From JAQVSH01 sp964451605 (GTDB lineage Bacteria; Bacteroidota; Bacteroidia; Bacteroidales; UBA4181), in contig CAYVJA010000030.1 in NCBI GenBank assembly GCA_964451605.1, positions 1 to 32,201 of the forward strand: a stretch of DNA of 32,201 nucleotides, in the 5' to 3' direction. Positions 24,664 through 32,201 of the stretch are shown here, in pieces (the first letter of the stretch is position 1; every line of letters starts with the position of its first letter). Both the position numbers and the translations under genes were made by a program. The notes beneath the pieces are model-generated. The model ran no database searches. It worked only from the letters and a program-made list of their open reading frames with translations, and was not told where the DNA came from.

Positions 24664-24945
24664 TTAGCCATTTCTTACTCCAATTTTAAGATAATACCGT
24701 TCTTTATAATTTTCACTTATCGGAATCAAGCTGTCTTTTATTTTTATCCGGTTTCGTTCGATGGAGTTGATCTTTTCTATGGAATCGTTAAAAGATTTAT
24801 GTACTCTGAAAAACAGGTCGTTGGGTAATTCTTTTTCTAATCCTGTAAATTTCTTCAGCGTCAGTATTCGTTTCTGCGATGTTGGAATGCATCTGTAATC
24901 ACCCATGCATTCAATAACGGTCTCGGCTATGCGTAGTGCGGGATT
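24664..24945 (-). pseudogene. LytTR DNA-binding domain fragment (remnant of a LytR/AlgR response regulator)
   Basis: The frame encodes a near-complete LytTR domain: VIECMGDYRCIPTSQKRIL, then LKKFTGLEKELPNDLFFRVHKSF, SIEKINSIERNRIKI and PISENYKERYYLKIG. In intact proteins the domain follows a receiver domain of about 120 residues. Here the frame is open only from 24945, after a TGA at 24946-24948, and no receiver is present upstream. An ATG at 24906 exists, so a small protein could still be made, but it would miss the first strand. It abuts the palindrome at 24925-25032, whose insertion or recombination probably removed the 5' part. Confidence 0.65.
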
Positions 24946-25032
24946 TCAAGGCACTTCACTTTCAGTTTAGCAGTTAGTTTGTTTAGTGTAATTACTTTCA
25001 TATCAGCACTTTCGCCCGCATTACGTATAGCT
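24925..25032. repeat. 108-bp imperfect palindrome with 18-bp arms
   Basis: The arms GGCTATGCGTAGTGCGGG (24925-24942) and CCCGCATTACGTATAGCT (25015-25032) pair at 15 of 18 positions, and all three mismatches are G-T wobbles in a folded strand. The outer flanks carry AAC (left) and GTT (right), so the ends look like AAC...GTT. The general shape recalls folded recombination sites such as integron attC, but the consensus core is not met. No intact gene lies in 24946-25171. Confidence 0.6.
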
Positions 25033-25035
25033 AAT

Positions 25036-25050
25036 GTTGTGCTTTCGTGC
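25036..25050 (+). repeat. Left end of the defence module: GTTGTGCTTTCGTGC
   Basis: GTTGTGCTT-N-x-TGC reappears in inverted orientation at 32145-32158 (GTTGTGCTTCATGC on the minus strand). On both sides it is followed inward by a T- or A-rich run and a hairpin. The two copies bracket the whole restriction-modification operon. Confidence 0.4.
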
Positions 25051-25078
25051 TTTTTTCTTTTTCTCTCGTGCGTTGGCT

Positions 25079-25146
25079 CAGACACACTCTTTGACAAGCT
25101 TTGGCTGGTGCGGTTGGCTTGAGCGGCTTGGCAATGTGTGTGGCTG
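25079..25146. repeat. Hairpin element downstream of the 270-aa gene
   Basis: Arms 25079-25099 and 25126-25146 (21 nt each) pair at 17 positions (CAGACACACTCTTTGACAAGC against GCTTGGCAATGTGTGTGGCTG). It begins 26 bp past the last stop of the operon, so it could end transcription structurally, though there is no T tract on the minus strand. Confidence 0.55.
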
Positions 25147-25171
25147 TAGTGGGCTTGCATATTATTCAGTT

Positions 25172-25984
25172 TTAAAACAACTTCATTTGATTCTCAATCT
25201 TCGGGTGAAATGTTCCAATAATCATAAAGGGATTGTGAGAAACATAGTGGTTCTTCTGCGTTGTTCCCAAATAGAAGTGAAGGTCTTTGGTCTTGGCAAA
25301 ATCGTCAAAGTACTTCTTGCGAACATCGTCTATTGCCTTTTGCTCATTTCCTTCATGCCTGGCTAAACAGTTCCAAAATAGCTGGCCTGTTTCCCAATCT
25401 TCGATCATCATGTTACTTACCTGTCCTTGGTTATCCTTGAACTTGAATTTAAACTTGTATGGAAGCTTCTTAACTACTTCAAATTCGCCTTCTTTATTGG
25501 TCTCAAAAAGGTTTAACTGTGAAAGCGCATCTAATTTCTTTTGACTCCAATCCCGATCAACTGGTTCAGCATAAAAGTCCAAAATTTCAGTTGGCTTGAA
25601 TACCGCTAGAGAAGTGCCAATATTTTTGTCCTTCGCTTCTGTAATTAGTTTTGACAAATTCTGGTAAATCTTGCCTAAACATAGTTGCTTTCTTTCTTCC
25701 CAATTTCTGGCGGTGTCAATATGTCCAACGACATTAATCTCCGTTTCTAAAGTTGCAGGCCTAAAGCTTTCGGGGCGGAAATCACTTTTGTTTTTCACCA
25801 AGTCTAATTCAATCCAATCGTACTTTTTGTATTGCTCGGTATAGGCTCGTTTTCGAAATGGTACTGGATAGATACGCACCCAAGTTCCATCTTCCCGAAA
25901 ACCTGCGGTGCAAACCAATTCATCGTATTTGGCAGAAATAGTCGGGTAGGTTTTTACGGTGATAAGAACTCGTGTCAATGCCAT
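25172..25984 (-). CDS. Conserved protein of unknown function, partner of the DUF488 protein
   Basis: A 270-residue soluble protein with no signal peptide or membrane segment. I cannot assign a function. The N-terminal half has a compact pattern: RVLITVKTYPTISAKYDELVC, then GFREDGTWVRIYPVPF, KYDWIELDL and PESFRPATLE. This could be a small beta-rich recognition domain (inference only). The middle is charged (KLPYKFKFKFKD), and the end reads DLHFYLGTTQ near residue 232, then NPFMIIGTFHP near 252. I recall similar proteins encoded next to DUF488 genes. It starts 1 bp after the DUF488 stop and is the last gene of the operon, so expression should be coupled to the restriction enzyme. Confidence 0.8.
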   Translation of the reverse strand: MALTRVLITVKTYPTISAKYDELVCTAGFREDGTWVRIYPVPFRKRAYTEQYKKYDWIELDLVKNKSDFRPESFRPATLETEINVVGHIDTARNWEERKQLCLGKIYQNLSKLITEAKDKNIGTSLAVFKPTEILDFYAEPVDRDWSQKKLDALSQLNLFETNKEGEFEVVKKLPYKFKFKFKDNQGQVSNMMIEDWETGQLFWNCLARHEGNEQKAIDDVRKKYFDDFAKTKDLHFYLGTTQKNHYVSHNPFMIIGTFHPKIENQMKLF

Positions 25985-25985
25985 T

Positions 25986-26870
25986 TTACAGATGTTTTAA
26001 ATGGAATTCTTGCTCTTTGGATTGCACAAGTGCATTCGCCAAGTGCGAACGGTGACATTGACAGGGCTCAGCTTCAAAACAGGTTAACGCAATACGTTTG
26101 TATTTCCTAAGCAAGTCCAAAATCTGATTCTGATGTTCATTTGTTTCAGACAATGTCGTCTTGGTGTAATCGGCAAATAAGCGGTCGTAATCTGCTTGCG
26201 TTTCTAGCTTTTGACGTTTGTCAGAGTTTATACCAACTTCGGGGATATGCAAATACTCAATTCCTAAGCTATTGCAATAACGTTTGAGCAAGGTTTTACT
26301 AAAACCGAACTTCATGCTCAGTGGGTTTTTCCGAACGTCAATCAAAAGTTTCACATTATTTCGAACGAGCTTTTGCAAATACACTTCCAAGGAAACTCCT
26401 TCATAGCCTATCGTAAACAAAGTGGTTTCTTCTTCTTTGGGCGTTGCTTTCTCTACACGCTCGTATAATTCACCTGGCAAAACATCTTTGGCAATAGTGC
26501 TGCGAATAGCATAAAACGGAAAATTCAGGTAAGTATGCTTTATAAGCGCATTGCTACTCATTGATCCGTAATCGGAAACAACTTCTTGCAATAGCTGGCG
26601 GTCCGTAACTTTTAACTTTTTGAAATAACTGGCGGTGTCAGCTTTTCCATACTTATTTTCAGATTCTGACAAGTACCCCTTTTTAACCATGGTGTTCATG
26701 TCAGCTTTGGCGGAATAGGAGTAGCAGCCAAACTTGTATGGCACAAAATCATACTCGGGATTTTGCTTTTTCATAGCATACAAAAACAGCAATTTCTGGA
26801 AACGGAGTTTTTCTACTTCTCCACCAAGTAATTCAATTAATCCTAATATGACTTTTCGTCTGTAAAACAT
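25986..26870 (-). CDS. DUF488 protein with an N-terminal Panacea/YwgA-like domain
   Basis: The 294-residue protein has two parts. Residues about 1-90 (LRFQKLLFLYAMKKQNPEYDF, then PYKFGCYSYSAKADMNTMVKKGYL) resemble the small helical domain of the Panacea/SocA/YwgA type, known as the variable antitoxin module of many toxin-antitoxin pairs. Residues about 150-285 are DUF488: FTIGYEGVSLEVYLQKL, then LIDVRKNPLSMKFGFSK, EYLHIPEVGI and ALTCFEAEPCQCHRSHLA. The last carries the family's conserved Cys-x-Cys-His-Arg. The function of DUF488 is not established. It follows the restriction enzyme by 9 bp and precedes the 270-aa gene by 1 bp. Domain 2 is secure; domain 1 is assigned by pattern. Confidence 0.82.
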   Translation of the reverse strand: MFYRRKVILGLIELLGGEVEKLRFQKLLFLYAMKKQNPEYDFVPYKFGCYSYSAKADMNTMVKKGYLSESENKYGKADTASYFKKLKVTDRQLLQEVVSDYGSMSSNALIKHTYLNFPFYAIRSTIAKDVLPGELYERVEKATPKEEETTLFTIGYEGVSLEVYLQKLVRNNVKLLIDVRKNPLSMKFGFSKTLLKRYCNSLGIEYLHIPEVGINSDKRQKLETQADYDRLFADYTKTTLSETNEHQNQILDLLRKYKRIALTCFEAEPCQCHRSHLANALVQSKEQEFHLKHL

Positions 26871-26879
26871 GCTATAAAG

Positions 26880-29800
26880 TTACTCTGTTTCAAATTCCAA
26901 TTTCGGCAAGCCTTCCACAATCTCCACCGTCTGCACACTAACATTGATAATGCTTAACATTAAATCCAAGATGTATCTTGGATTGCCTACTTCATTTGCC
27001 CAATCGTTGGGGTCGTTCTTTATGCCGCTTTTCTTGTCTGTGGAAACTTGGTAACGTTCCATAATCCATTCGATAGCAGATTTCCCATTAACCACATATT
27101 CGTATGCTTTTTCTGGAATGTTGGAAACGACAATCTTGCTGTTGTAAATGATGGTGTCTTGTTGCCCTTTCTTGGGGAAACGCATCTTTTGCACCTTGAA
27201 ATTGCCTGAACTTTCTCCGCTGACTTCCACACCTTCGTAGGGCGGAATTTCTTCGTAATTGATGTGTAGCTCAGCTAACTTTTTCCCTGCTTTGCTGAAC
27301 TTCCAAAAATCCCGAACATCTTCTACCAATGGAATACGGGGCAGCATTTTCTTTAAATCATTGGCGAAGGCGGCTCGATAATCTTGGCTGTGTAAAATGC
27401 CATAGACATAGTAGAAAATATCTTCTTTACCTACATTCTTACCATAGATTTTTTTAGCTCTTTCAAGTATAAAGTCTGAAACCCCGTCTCTACGGATATA
27501 TTCACTTTCGCCTGCTGCATCAAATAAGCTGGGGCTGTTTTTTTCTCGCTCTTCGTAATAGTAGAGTGGGAAAGATTGGCCATTAGCTAATAATTGTATG
27601 TCGGGCATTTTGTCGGTAATCAGAGAAGTAAATTCTTTAGTACCTGCGATGCCTGTTGTGCAAATAAGAAGGTTCTGACTTGATTTTTCGGGAAAGAAAC
27701 TATTTTGCAAATATGGACTCCAAACAAAATTTCTGTGTTTGTAGAGGTTCTGTTTGAAATATGGGCGGTAGAGAGAAACAATAACTTCGCTTGACTGAAA
27801 CTCAAGTTTTAAACCATTTTGTGCATCACGAAATAAATTTTGAACCCACTTTATCCTTTTTGGGTCAGTAGAAACAAAGTCCTTTGCTTCAAGGTCTGGA
27901 TTTGATTTCTTAGCTTCTACAAATCTTTCAACTTCAGAATTGTAAAAAGCAATCATCCCCTTCATGTTATCTGAAAGAGAATTATAAGAGGAGTTGTAAA
28001 CCCAAGCATCTCGATTTGTTACAATACCATTACTATTAAGATTAAAAAATGGTTTTTCAGTATTTGACTTATCCGCAATAGGGATAAACTCACCGAACAA
28101 ATCATTTCTTTGATTTAGCCAATCACCATGTTCATTTGGTTGTAATGTTTTCCAAGTCATTTGCTTACTTCCAACAGATTTGAATTTTTTAACTATTGCT
28201 AGTTTTTCTTCTCTGCTCAGATAATCACCGATGTCATGGTAGTGAATCGTGGCTTTGTTAGCTATTGTATTTGGATTCTTGACCAAAAGCGTAATGGAAA
28301 TTGGCGTGCGTGAGCCCGAACCAAAGATTTTGCCGCCTTCTTTGCGACTCAATTCACCACTGGTGCGTTGATTGCCACGAAGATTGAAAACCCAAATGCT
28401 GGAAAACTCTTTTTCAATAACTTTTCTAAAGCCTGAAGTTGTATTTCCATCCAACCAAGCTCCATTGCTTACAAAACCGATGATACCTCCATTTTTCTTA
28501 TCTAGCCTGTCAGTACTCCATCTGAAAGCTTTAATGTAAGCATCATAATTCGCCTTATTCATGGTGGTTATTGATTCCGCTACATAAGTTTCTGCAATCC
28601 GCTTGTCGAGTTTTTCATATTCTTGATTTGATGCGTTATCATTAGCAGATTTCTGCCCGACAGAATATGGTGGATTCCCAATAATCACCCGAACTGGTGC
28701 TTTTTTCTGTCGCTGTACTCGCTCTGAGTTTTGAGGAAACATTTCAGAAAAGAGTTTTTGGCTGTCGTCAGTTTCGCCTAATTGGAAAGTGTCGGTGAGT
28801 ACAATGCCTTCAAAGGCTTCATAGTCTTTGTTCTGTCCAATCTGGTCATGAAAGGCATTCTCAATATTTACTGCCGCGATGTAATAAGCCAAGAGCACGA
28901 TTTCATTGGCGTGCAGCTCATGGTGGTATTTACGTTCTAAGTCTTTTTGTTGAATGAGTCCGCTTTGCAGCAATCGGGTAATAAATGTACCCGTACCTGT
29001 AAAGGGATCGAGCACATGAATATTTTCATCCGATATGCTGCGTCCAAACTCTTGTTTCAATACATCATTTACCGAATGGATGATGAAGTCCACAACTTCT
29101 ACAGGCGTATAAACAATACCCAACCGCTCCACCATTCTCGGGAAGGCGGTTTTAAAGAAGTTGTCGTAAATACGAATGATGATCTGTTGCTTGGCTTCTG
29201 CATTGTCCAAGTCCGAAATGTTGCGTTTTACCGAATCGTAGAATTTTTGAAGTTTATCTGACTCTTCTGCCAAGGTTTTTTCCTGCAATGCATTCAGCAT
29301 GGTTTGCATGGCAATAGAAACCGCATTGGTTTCGGTAAAGGAGTAGCCTTCAAATAGGGCTTCAAAAATGGGTTTGGTAATGATGTGCTGAGCCAACATT
29401 TCCACCGCCTGACCTTCTGAAATACTTGGATTTATATTTTTCTGCAATCCTTTCAAGAAATTGTCAAAAGCTTGCCGTTGTTCTTTTCGGTTTTCAATCA
29501 GGTAAGTAATTCGTTCAATTTGGCGTTCGGCAATTTGAGCTACTTCTGCCGCCCAATCTTCCCAATAACGTCTGTCACCGACCTTTTTAACCATGCGGGC
29601 AAAAACAACAGATTGCAGCTGCTCAAATTGCAAAGCCAACTGACGTGAAATATCTTTTGGTGTTTCGTAACCGCCACCATCTTCGTTTACTTCCCAAGCA
29701 TTACCATCTTCGTCAAACGAATATTCAGGACGACCTACCAAAATGTTGTTGGGCTTTTTGCGGTTGAGTTCAATTTTGTTGACCGTTGCATTGAATCTGT

Positions 29801-31753
29801 CGTCATGTGCACGAAGGGCGTTGAGAACTGTCCAAACTACTTTGTAGCGTTCGTTGTCATCAAGTGCTTTGTCCGCTTCCACATCCGCAGGAACAACTAC
29901 GGGAATGACAATGTATCCGTACTTCTTGCCTGGTGCTCTTCGCATCACACGACCTACAGACTGAACGACATCAACTTGTGAGTTTCGGGCAGAAAGGAAG
30001 AGAACCGAATCCAATGAAGGCACATCCACACCTTCGCTCAAAACCCTAACATTGGTAATGATGCGACATTCATTTTCAGGTGTTTCTTCTTTGAGCCAAG
30101 CAAGCATTTGGTCACGTTCAGGAGCCGCCATGGTTCCGTCCATGTGCTTGGCTTCTGTGGTAACCATCTGTTGTTTTTTCTCAGTCGGTAATTGACTTAG
30201 ATAAGCTTCATTGGCGGTGTTGTAGGTGGCGGAAATCTTTTTTGAAGTGGCAATGTTCGCACAGAAAGCTACCGCACGTTTCATGGGTTCTGGATCTGCT
30301 TCTTTGGTTATTCCATCATCACCCAAAAACTGTTTTGAAAGAGCGTTGATTGTGCCGATGATTTTGGAAGCATCATCCGTGTTGATTTCATATTCTCCGT
30401 CTGATATCATTCGCTGTACAGCAGGAGGAACATCCTTATCGTTCNNNNNNNNNNCAGGGTGAGAATGAGCACTTTGTAGTCTGTAAGCAATTCTCGTTCT
30501 ACCGCTTCACCAAAACCAATTCGGTATATTTCTTCACCGTACAACGCCTTGTCATCCATGGAACAAAGAATGGCATCTGCTTCTGCGGCTTTACTTTTGG
30601 TGTTGTCGTCATAAAGTCGGGGCGTAGCGGTCATGTAAATCCGCTTCTTGGATTTAATGAAATCGGCATTATGCACTTTGGTAAAGGCAGATTCATCTTC
30701 ACCTGCCAATGAAACGCCTGTCGTTCGGTGGGCTTCATCACAAACGATCAAGTCAAATTCTGGGAAGTCGTTTTTGAGCAATACTTTTTGAGCACGAGCA
30801 ATCACTTCAATGGATTGATAGGTAGAAAACACCACGGTCATTCCATTTCGACCATTTTTTTTGATTTGCTCAAATTGATGAAGAATGAAGTCAGAATCTG
30901 TGGATGCAGGAAACGCTAAGTCAACAACGCTGAAAGAATCCGTGTCTTCATTTTTCTTTTTCTGCTTGGTGATGTCAGGGTCAGAGCAAATGGCAATAGC
31001 GTTGATAGGCTCGTTTGCATCTGCACTCCATTCTCGTAAAGTTTGACCAAGTAGTGCGATAGAAGGAACAAGAAAAAGAATCAATCCTTTTCCGTCCGTT
31101 TCATGTTCGGCAATTCGCAATGCAGTGAAGGTTTTACCTGTACCGCAAGCCATAATAAGTTTACCACGGTCGTTTTCCTTAAAATGCTCGTGGGTTTGTT
31201 CTAAAGCTTGTTTTTGGTGTGGCCTTAATGTTTTCTTGGGTGTTCTTGCCGCTTCACCGTGAACGCCATCTTCTAATTTGTCCCAATCAACGGGAGCTTC
31301 AATCAAGTCGAAAAGATTGATACGGGTTACTGGTGGATTTTGGTTGCGAATGGCTTCAGAAGCATTTGATCCCCAACGGTTGGTTGTGGAAATCCAAAGT
31401 CGTTGAGCAAACCTTGTGGTTTGCATTTGTTCATTCTTGAATTCGCGACTTGAAGTTGAGAGAAAACTGTCTACGGCTGGCTTGTCCATTGTAGCCGTTT
31501 CTTGATAGCACTTACATTGAATTGCCCAATAATCGCCTTCATGCGTCAGAGCTACCAAGTCAATTCCCGTGTCGCCACCGCCTAAGTCAAGTTTGCCTGG
31601 AAATTCATTCCACATCCAAACATTCTTGAATTTGGATGCATATTTTGGGTCAGTTTGCAGATAGGCTTGCATCAGCCTTTCAAAACGATCGCCTTTGTCT
31701 CGCTCAGAGAAGGCAATTTTTCTGTATTTGTCTAATATTTTCTGAAAGCTCAT
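26880..31753 (-). CDS. Type ISP-like single-chain restriction-modification enzyme, split by an assembly gap
   Basis: The N part (31753-30455, 433 codons) and C part (30443-26880, 1187 residues) belong to one protein of at least 1620 residues, the size of LlaGI/LlaBIII-type enzymes. Domain order is an Mrr-like PD-(D/E)XK nuclease (GIDLVALT then WAIQCKCY near residue 79), an SF2 helicase, a gamma-type N6-adenine methylase and a C-terminal target-recognition region. Helicase motifs are GTGKT near 203, DEAH near 340, TATPR, and SEGVDVPS with QSVGRVMRR. Methylase motifs are LDPFTGTGTF near 914 and NPPYS near 1025. Such enzymes methylate one strand of an asymmetric site, translocate, and cleave when two head-to-head enzymes collide. 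The 10-N gap puts the halves out of frame only because its length is a placeholder. The ATG overlaps the regulator's stop (ATGA). The region is AT-rich, suggesting transfer. Confidence 0.9.
30445..30454. other. Assembly gap of 10 N inside the restriction-modification gene
   Basis: Left of the gap (minus strand) the protein reads TDYKVLILTL; right of it, NDKDVPPAVQRM. Frame is kept if the true gap is 2, 5, 8 or another length equal to 2 modulo 3; the nominal 10 is not. A genuine frameshift or lost segment cannot be excluded. Confidence 0.98.
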
Positions 31754-31956
31754 TCTTCGCTTTTGTTATTCTGTTCCACGAGTAAGTCCTTTACACCTAC
31801 TTCTAATATTCTGGCAATTTCATAAAGTACTTCAAGTCTCGGCTGTTGTCGGTTTTGGACGTATCCGTTCACCATGTTGTAACTTTTTCCGAGTTTGTCA
31901 ACCAACCAAGTTTGCTTAATTCCTTTCTCTTCAAGCACTTCCTTTATTCGGTTCAT
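31750..31956 (-). CDS. Small XRE-family HTH regulator, controller-like
   Basis: A 68-residue protein that is almost entirely a Cro/C1-type helix-turn-helix: IKEVLEEKGIKQTWLVDKLG is helix 1-2, KSYNMVNGYVQNRQQPRLEVL covers the recognition helix and turn, and LYEIARILEVGVKDLL completes the fold. Its size resembles controller proteins that delay restriction until methylation is established. Its last bases overlap the enzyme start by 4 bp (ATGA), so the two are translationally coupled. A CTAAATTTAG palindrome lies 7 bp before its start as a possible operator. DNA target unproven. Confidence 0.88.
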   Translation of the reverse strand: MNRIKEVLEEKGIKQTWLVDKLGKSYNMVNGYVQNRQQPRLEVLYEIARILEVGVKDLLVEQNNKSEE

Positions 31957-31962
31957 GTCCGC

Positions 31963-31972
31963 CTAAATTTAG
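31963..31972. promoter_or_regulatory. Candidate operator before the HTH regulator
   Basis: CTAAATTTAG is a perfect 10-bp palindrome 7 bp upstream of the regulator's ATG, in an AT-rich leader. It is a plausible autoregulatory site. I could not place a convincing TAnnTTTG box; a CTATTTTGG sequence on the minus strand at 31978-31986 is the nearest. Confidence 0.3.
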
Positions 31973-32063
31973 TTTGCCAAAATAGCCCAAAATTTTCGAT
32001 TATCTCATTTTTCAATATACTTTTCGTTCGTTTACTTGTTGGTTCGTCCGAGCGCGGGCAAAA

Positions 32064-32127
32064 AAATAGGCTCTTTTGGTTTTTTATGATTGGCTTGTGG
32101 GTCGGCAAAAACCAAATGTGCCTATTT
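32064..32127. repeat. Hairpin element upstream of the restriction operon
   Basis: Arms 32064-32084 and 32107-32127 (21 nt each) pair at 19 positions (AAATAGGCTCTTTTGGTTTTT against AAAAACCAAATGTGCCTATTT), with a 22-nt loop. It sits 108 bp before the regulator start and mirrors the hairpin at 25079-25146 at the other end of the operon. There is no gene in 31957-32201. Confidence 0.7.
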
Positions 32128-32144
32128 GCGCGTTGGCTTTTTTC

Positions 32145-32158
32145 GCATGAAGCACAAC
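32145..32158 (-). repeat. Right end of the defence module: inverted GTTGTGCTTCATGC
   Basis: Inverted counterpart of 25036-25050, sharing GTTGTGCTT and TGC. It lies just outside the hairpin at 32064-32127. Confidence 0.4.
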
Positions 32159-32168
32159 GGGTGTGCAG

Positions 32169-32195
32169 ACCGCGGCCGCCTGTGGCGGCTGTGGT
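32169..32195. repeat. GC-rich REP-like hairpin at the right edge
   Basis: ACCGCGGCCGCC and GGCGGCTGTGGT form a 12-bp stem (10 Watson-Crick pairs, 2 wobble) with a TGT loop. It is strikingly GC-rich beside the AT-rich operon and may mark the return to another repeat element or the contig end. Confidence 0.5.
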
Positions 32196-32201
32196 TTGAA
32201 C

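Noticed and set aside
24927..25160. 77-codon minus-strand open frame in the hairpin region
   Set aside because: It lies across two hairpin elements, and its sequence is explained by the palindromes.
26880..31753. Two separate genes (helicase fragment and methylase) or a Type III/Type I system
   Set aside because: Mrr nuclease, helicase, gamma-type methylase and target domain lie in one order on one strand with only an N gap between halves, and no separate specificity subunit is present.
24925..32158. Integron gene-cassette array
   Set aside because: Hairpins lack the consensus attC cores, the GTTGTGCTT ends are inverted and not direct repeats, and there is no integrase; kept only as a hypothesis about the palindrome.

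Overview
The window looks like a piece of a Bacteroidota (most likely Bacteroidales) chromosome. The primary sigma factor is the short form without region 1.1. Rho carries a very long Pro/Ala/Ser/Lys-rich insertion. Shine-Dalgarno sequences are not evident, and several genes are preceded by the Bacteroidota -7 element TAnnTTTG. Pectin-sugar genes are clustered as in polysaccharide-utilisation loci. No rRNA, tRNA, CRISPR array, transposase or integrase was found.

Layout: (1) 1-450: the 5' end of a cation diffusion facilitator gene leaving the left edge, then a long imperfect palindrome and a second hairpin. (2) 451-11018: mostly housekeeping genes. These are an exported TIM-barrel sugar isomerase-like lipoprotein, a PfkB kinase, a WbqC-like protein, folP, an unusual receiver-receiver-ATP-grasp protein, rpe, the primary sigma factor and rho. 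(3) 11254-14867: pyruvate:ferredoxin oxidoreductase with a clear promoter box, a candidate operator and a strong terminator. (4) 14909-23367: a rhamnogalacturonan/pectin-oligosaccharide cluster. It holds a PL22-like oligogalacturonate lyase, the rhamnose transporter rhaT, rhamnose mutarotase rhaM, a GH105 unsaturated uronyl hydrolase, a Gfo/Idh/MocA oxidoreductase and a GH78 alpha-L-rhamnosidase. (5) 23368-25171: repeats and gene remnants, including an effector-binding GyrI-like gene, a RhuM/Fic-type gene with its middle deleted, a LytTR fragment and hairpin elements. (6) 25172-31956: a tightly packed, more AT-rich minus-strand operon. Its order is a small HTH regulator, a single-chain Type ISP-like restriction-modification enzyme interrupted by a 10-N assembly gap, a two-domain DUF488 protein, and a 270-aa protein of unknown function.

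How the parts work together: the pectin enzymes would release and trim rhamnogalacturonan oligosaccharides in the periplasm. GH78 and GH105 remove rhamnose and unsaturated uronate, RhaT imports rhamnose and RhaM interconverts its anomers. The rhamnose isomerase, kinase and aldolase are not here, and neither is a SusC/SusD pair, so the pathway must be completed elsewhere.

The most interesting part is the right-hand module. A complete Type ISP-like enzyme (nuclease, helicase, methylase and target recognition in one chain) is already a self-sufficient defence system, yet two additional genes are packed behind it with 9-bp and 1-bp gaps. The whole module is bracketed by hairpins and by short inverted GTTGTGCTT-type ends. 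I read it as an acquired defence cassette with two uncharacterised accessory proteins. The accessory role is an inference from gene packing, not something shown by the sequence.
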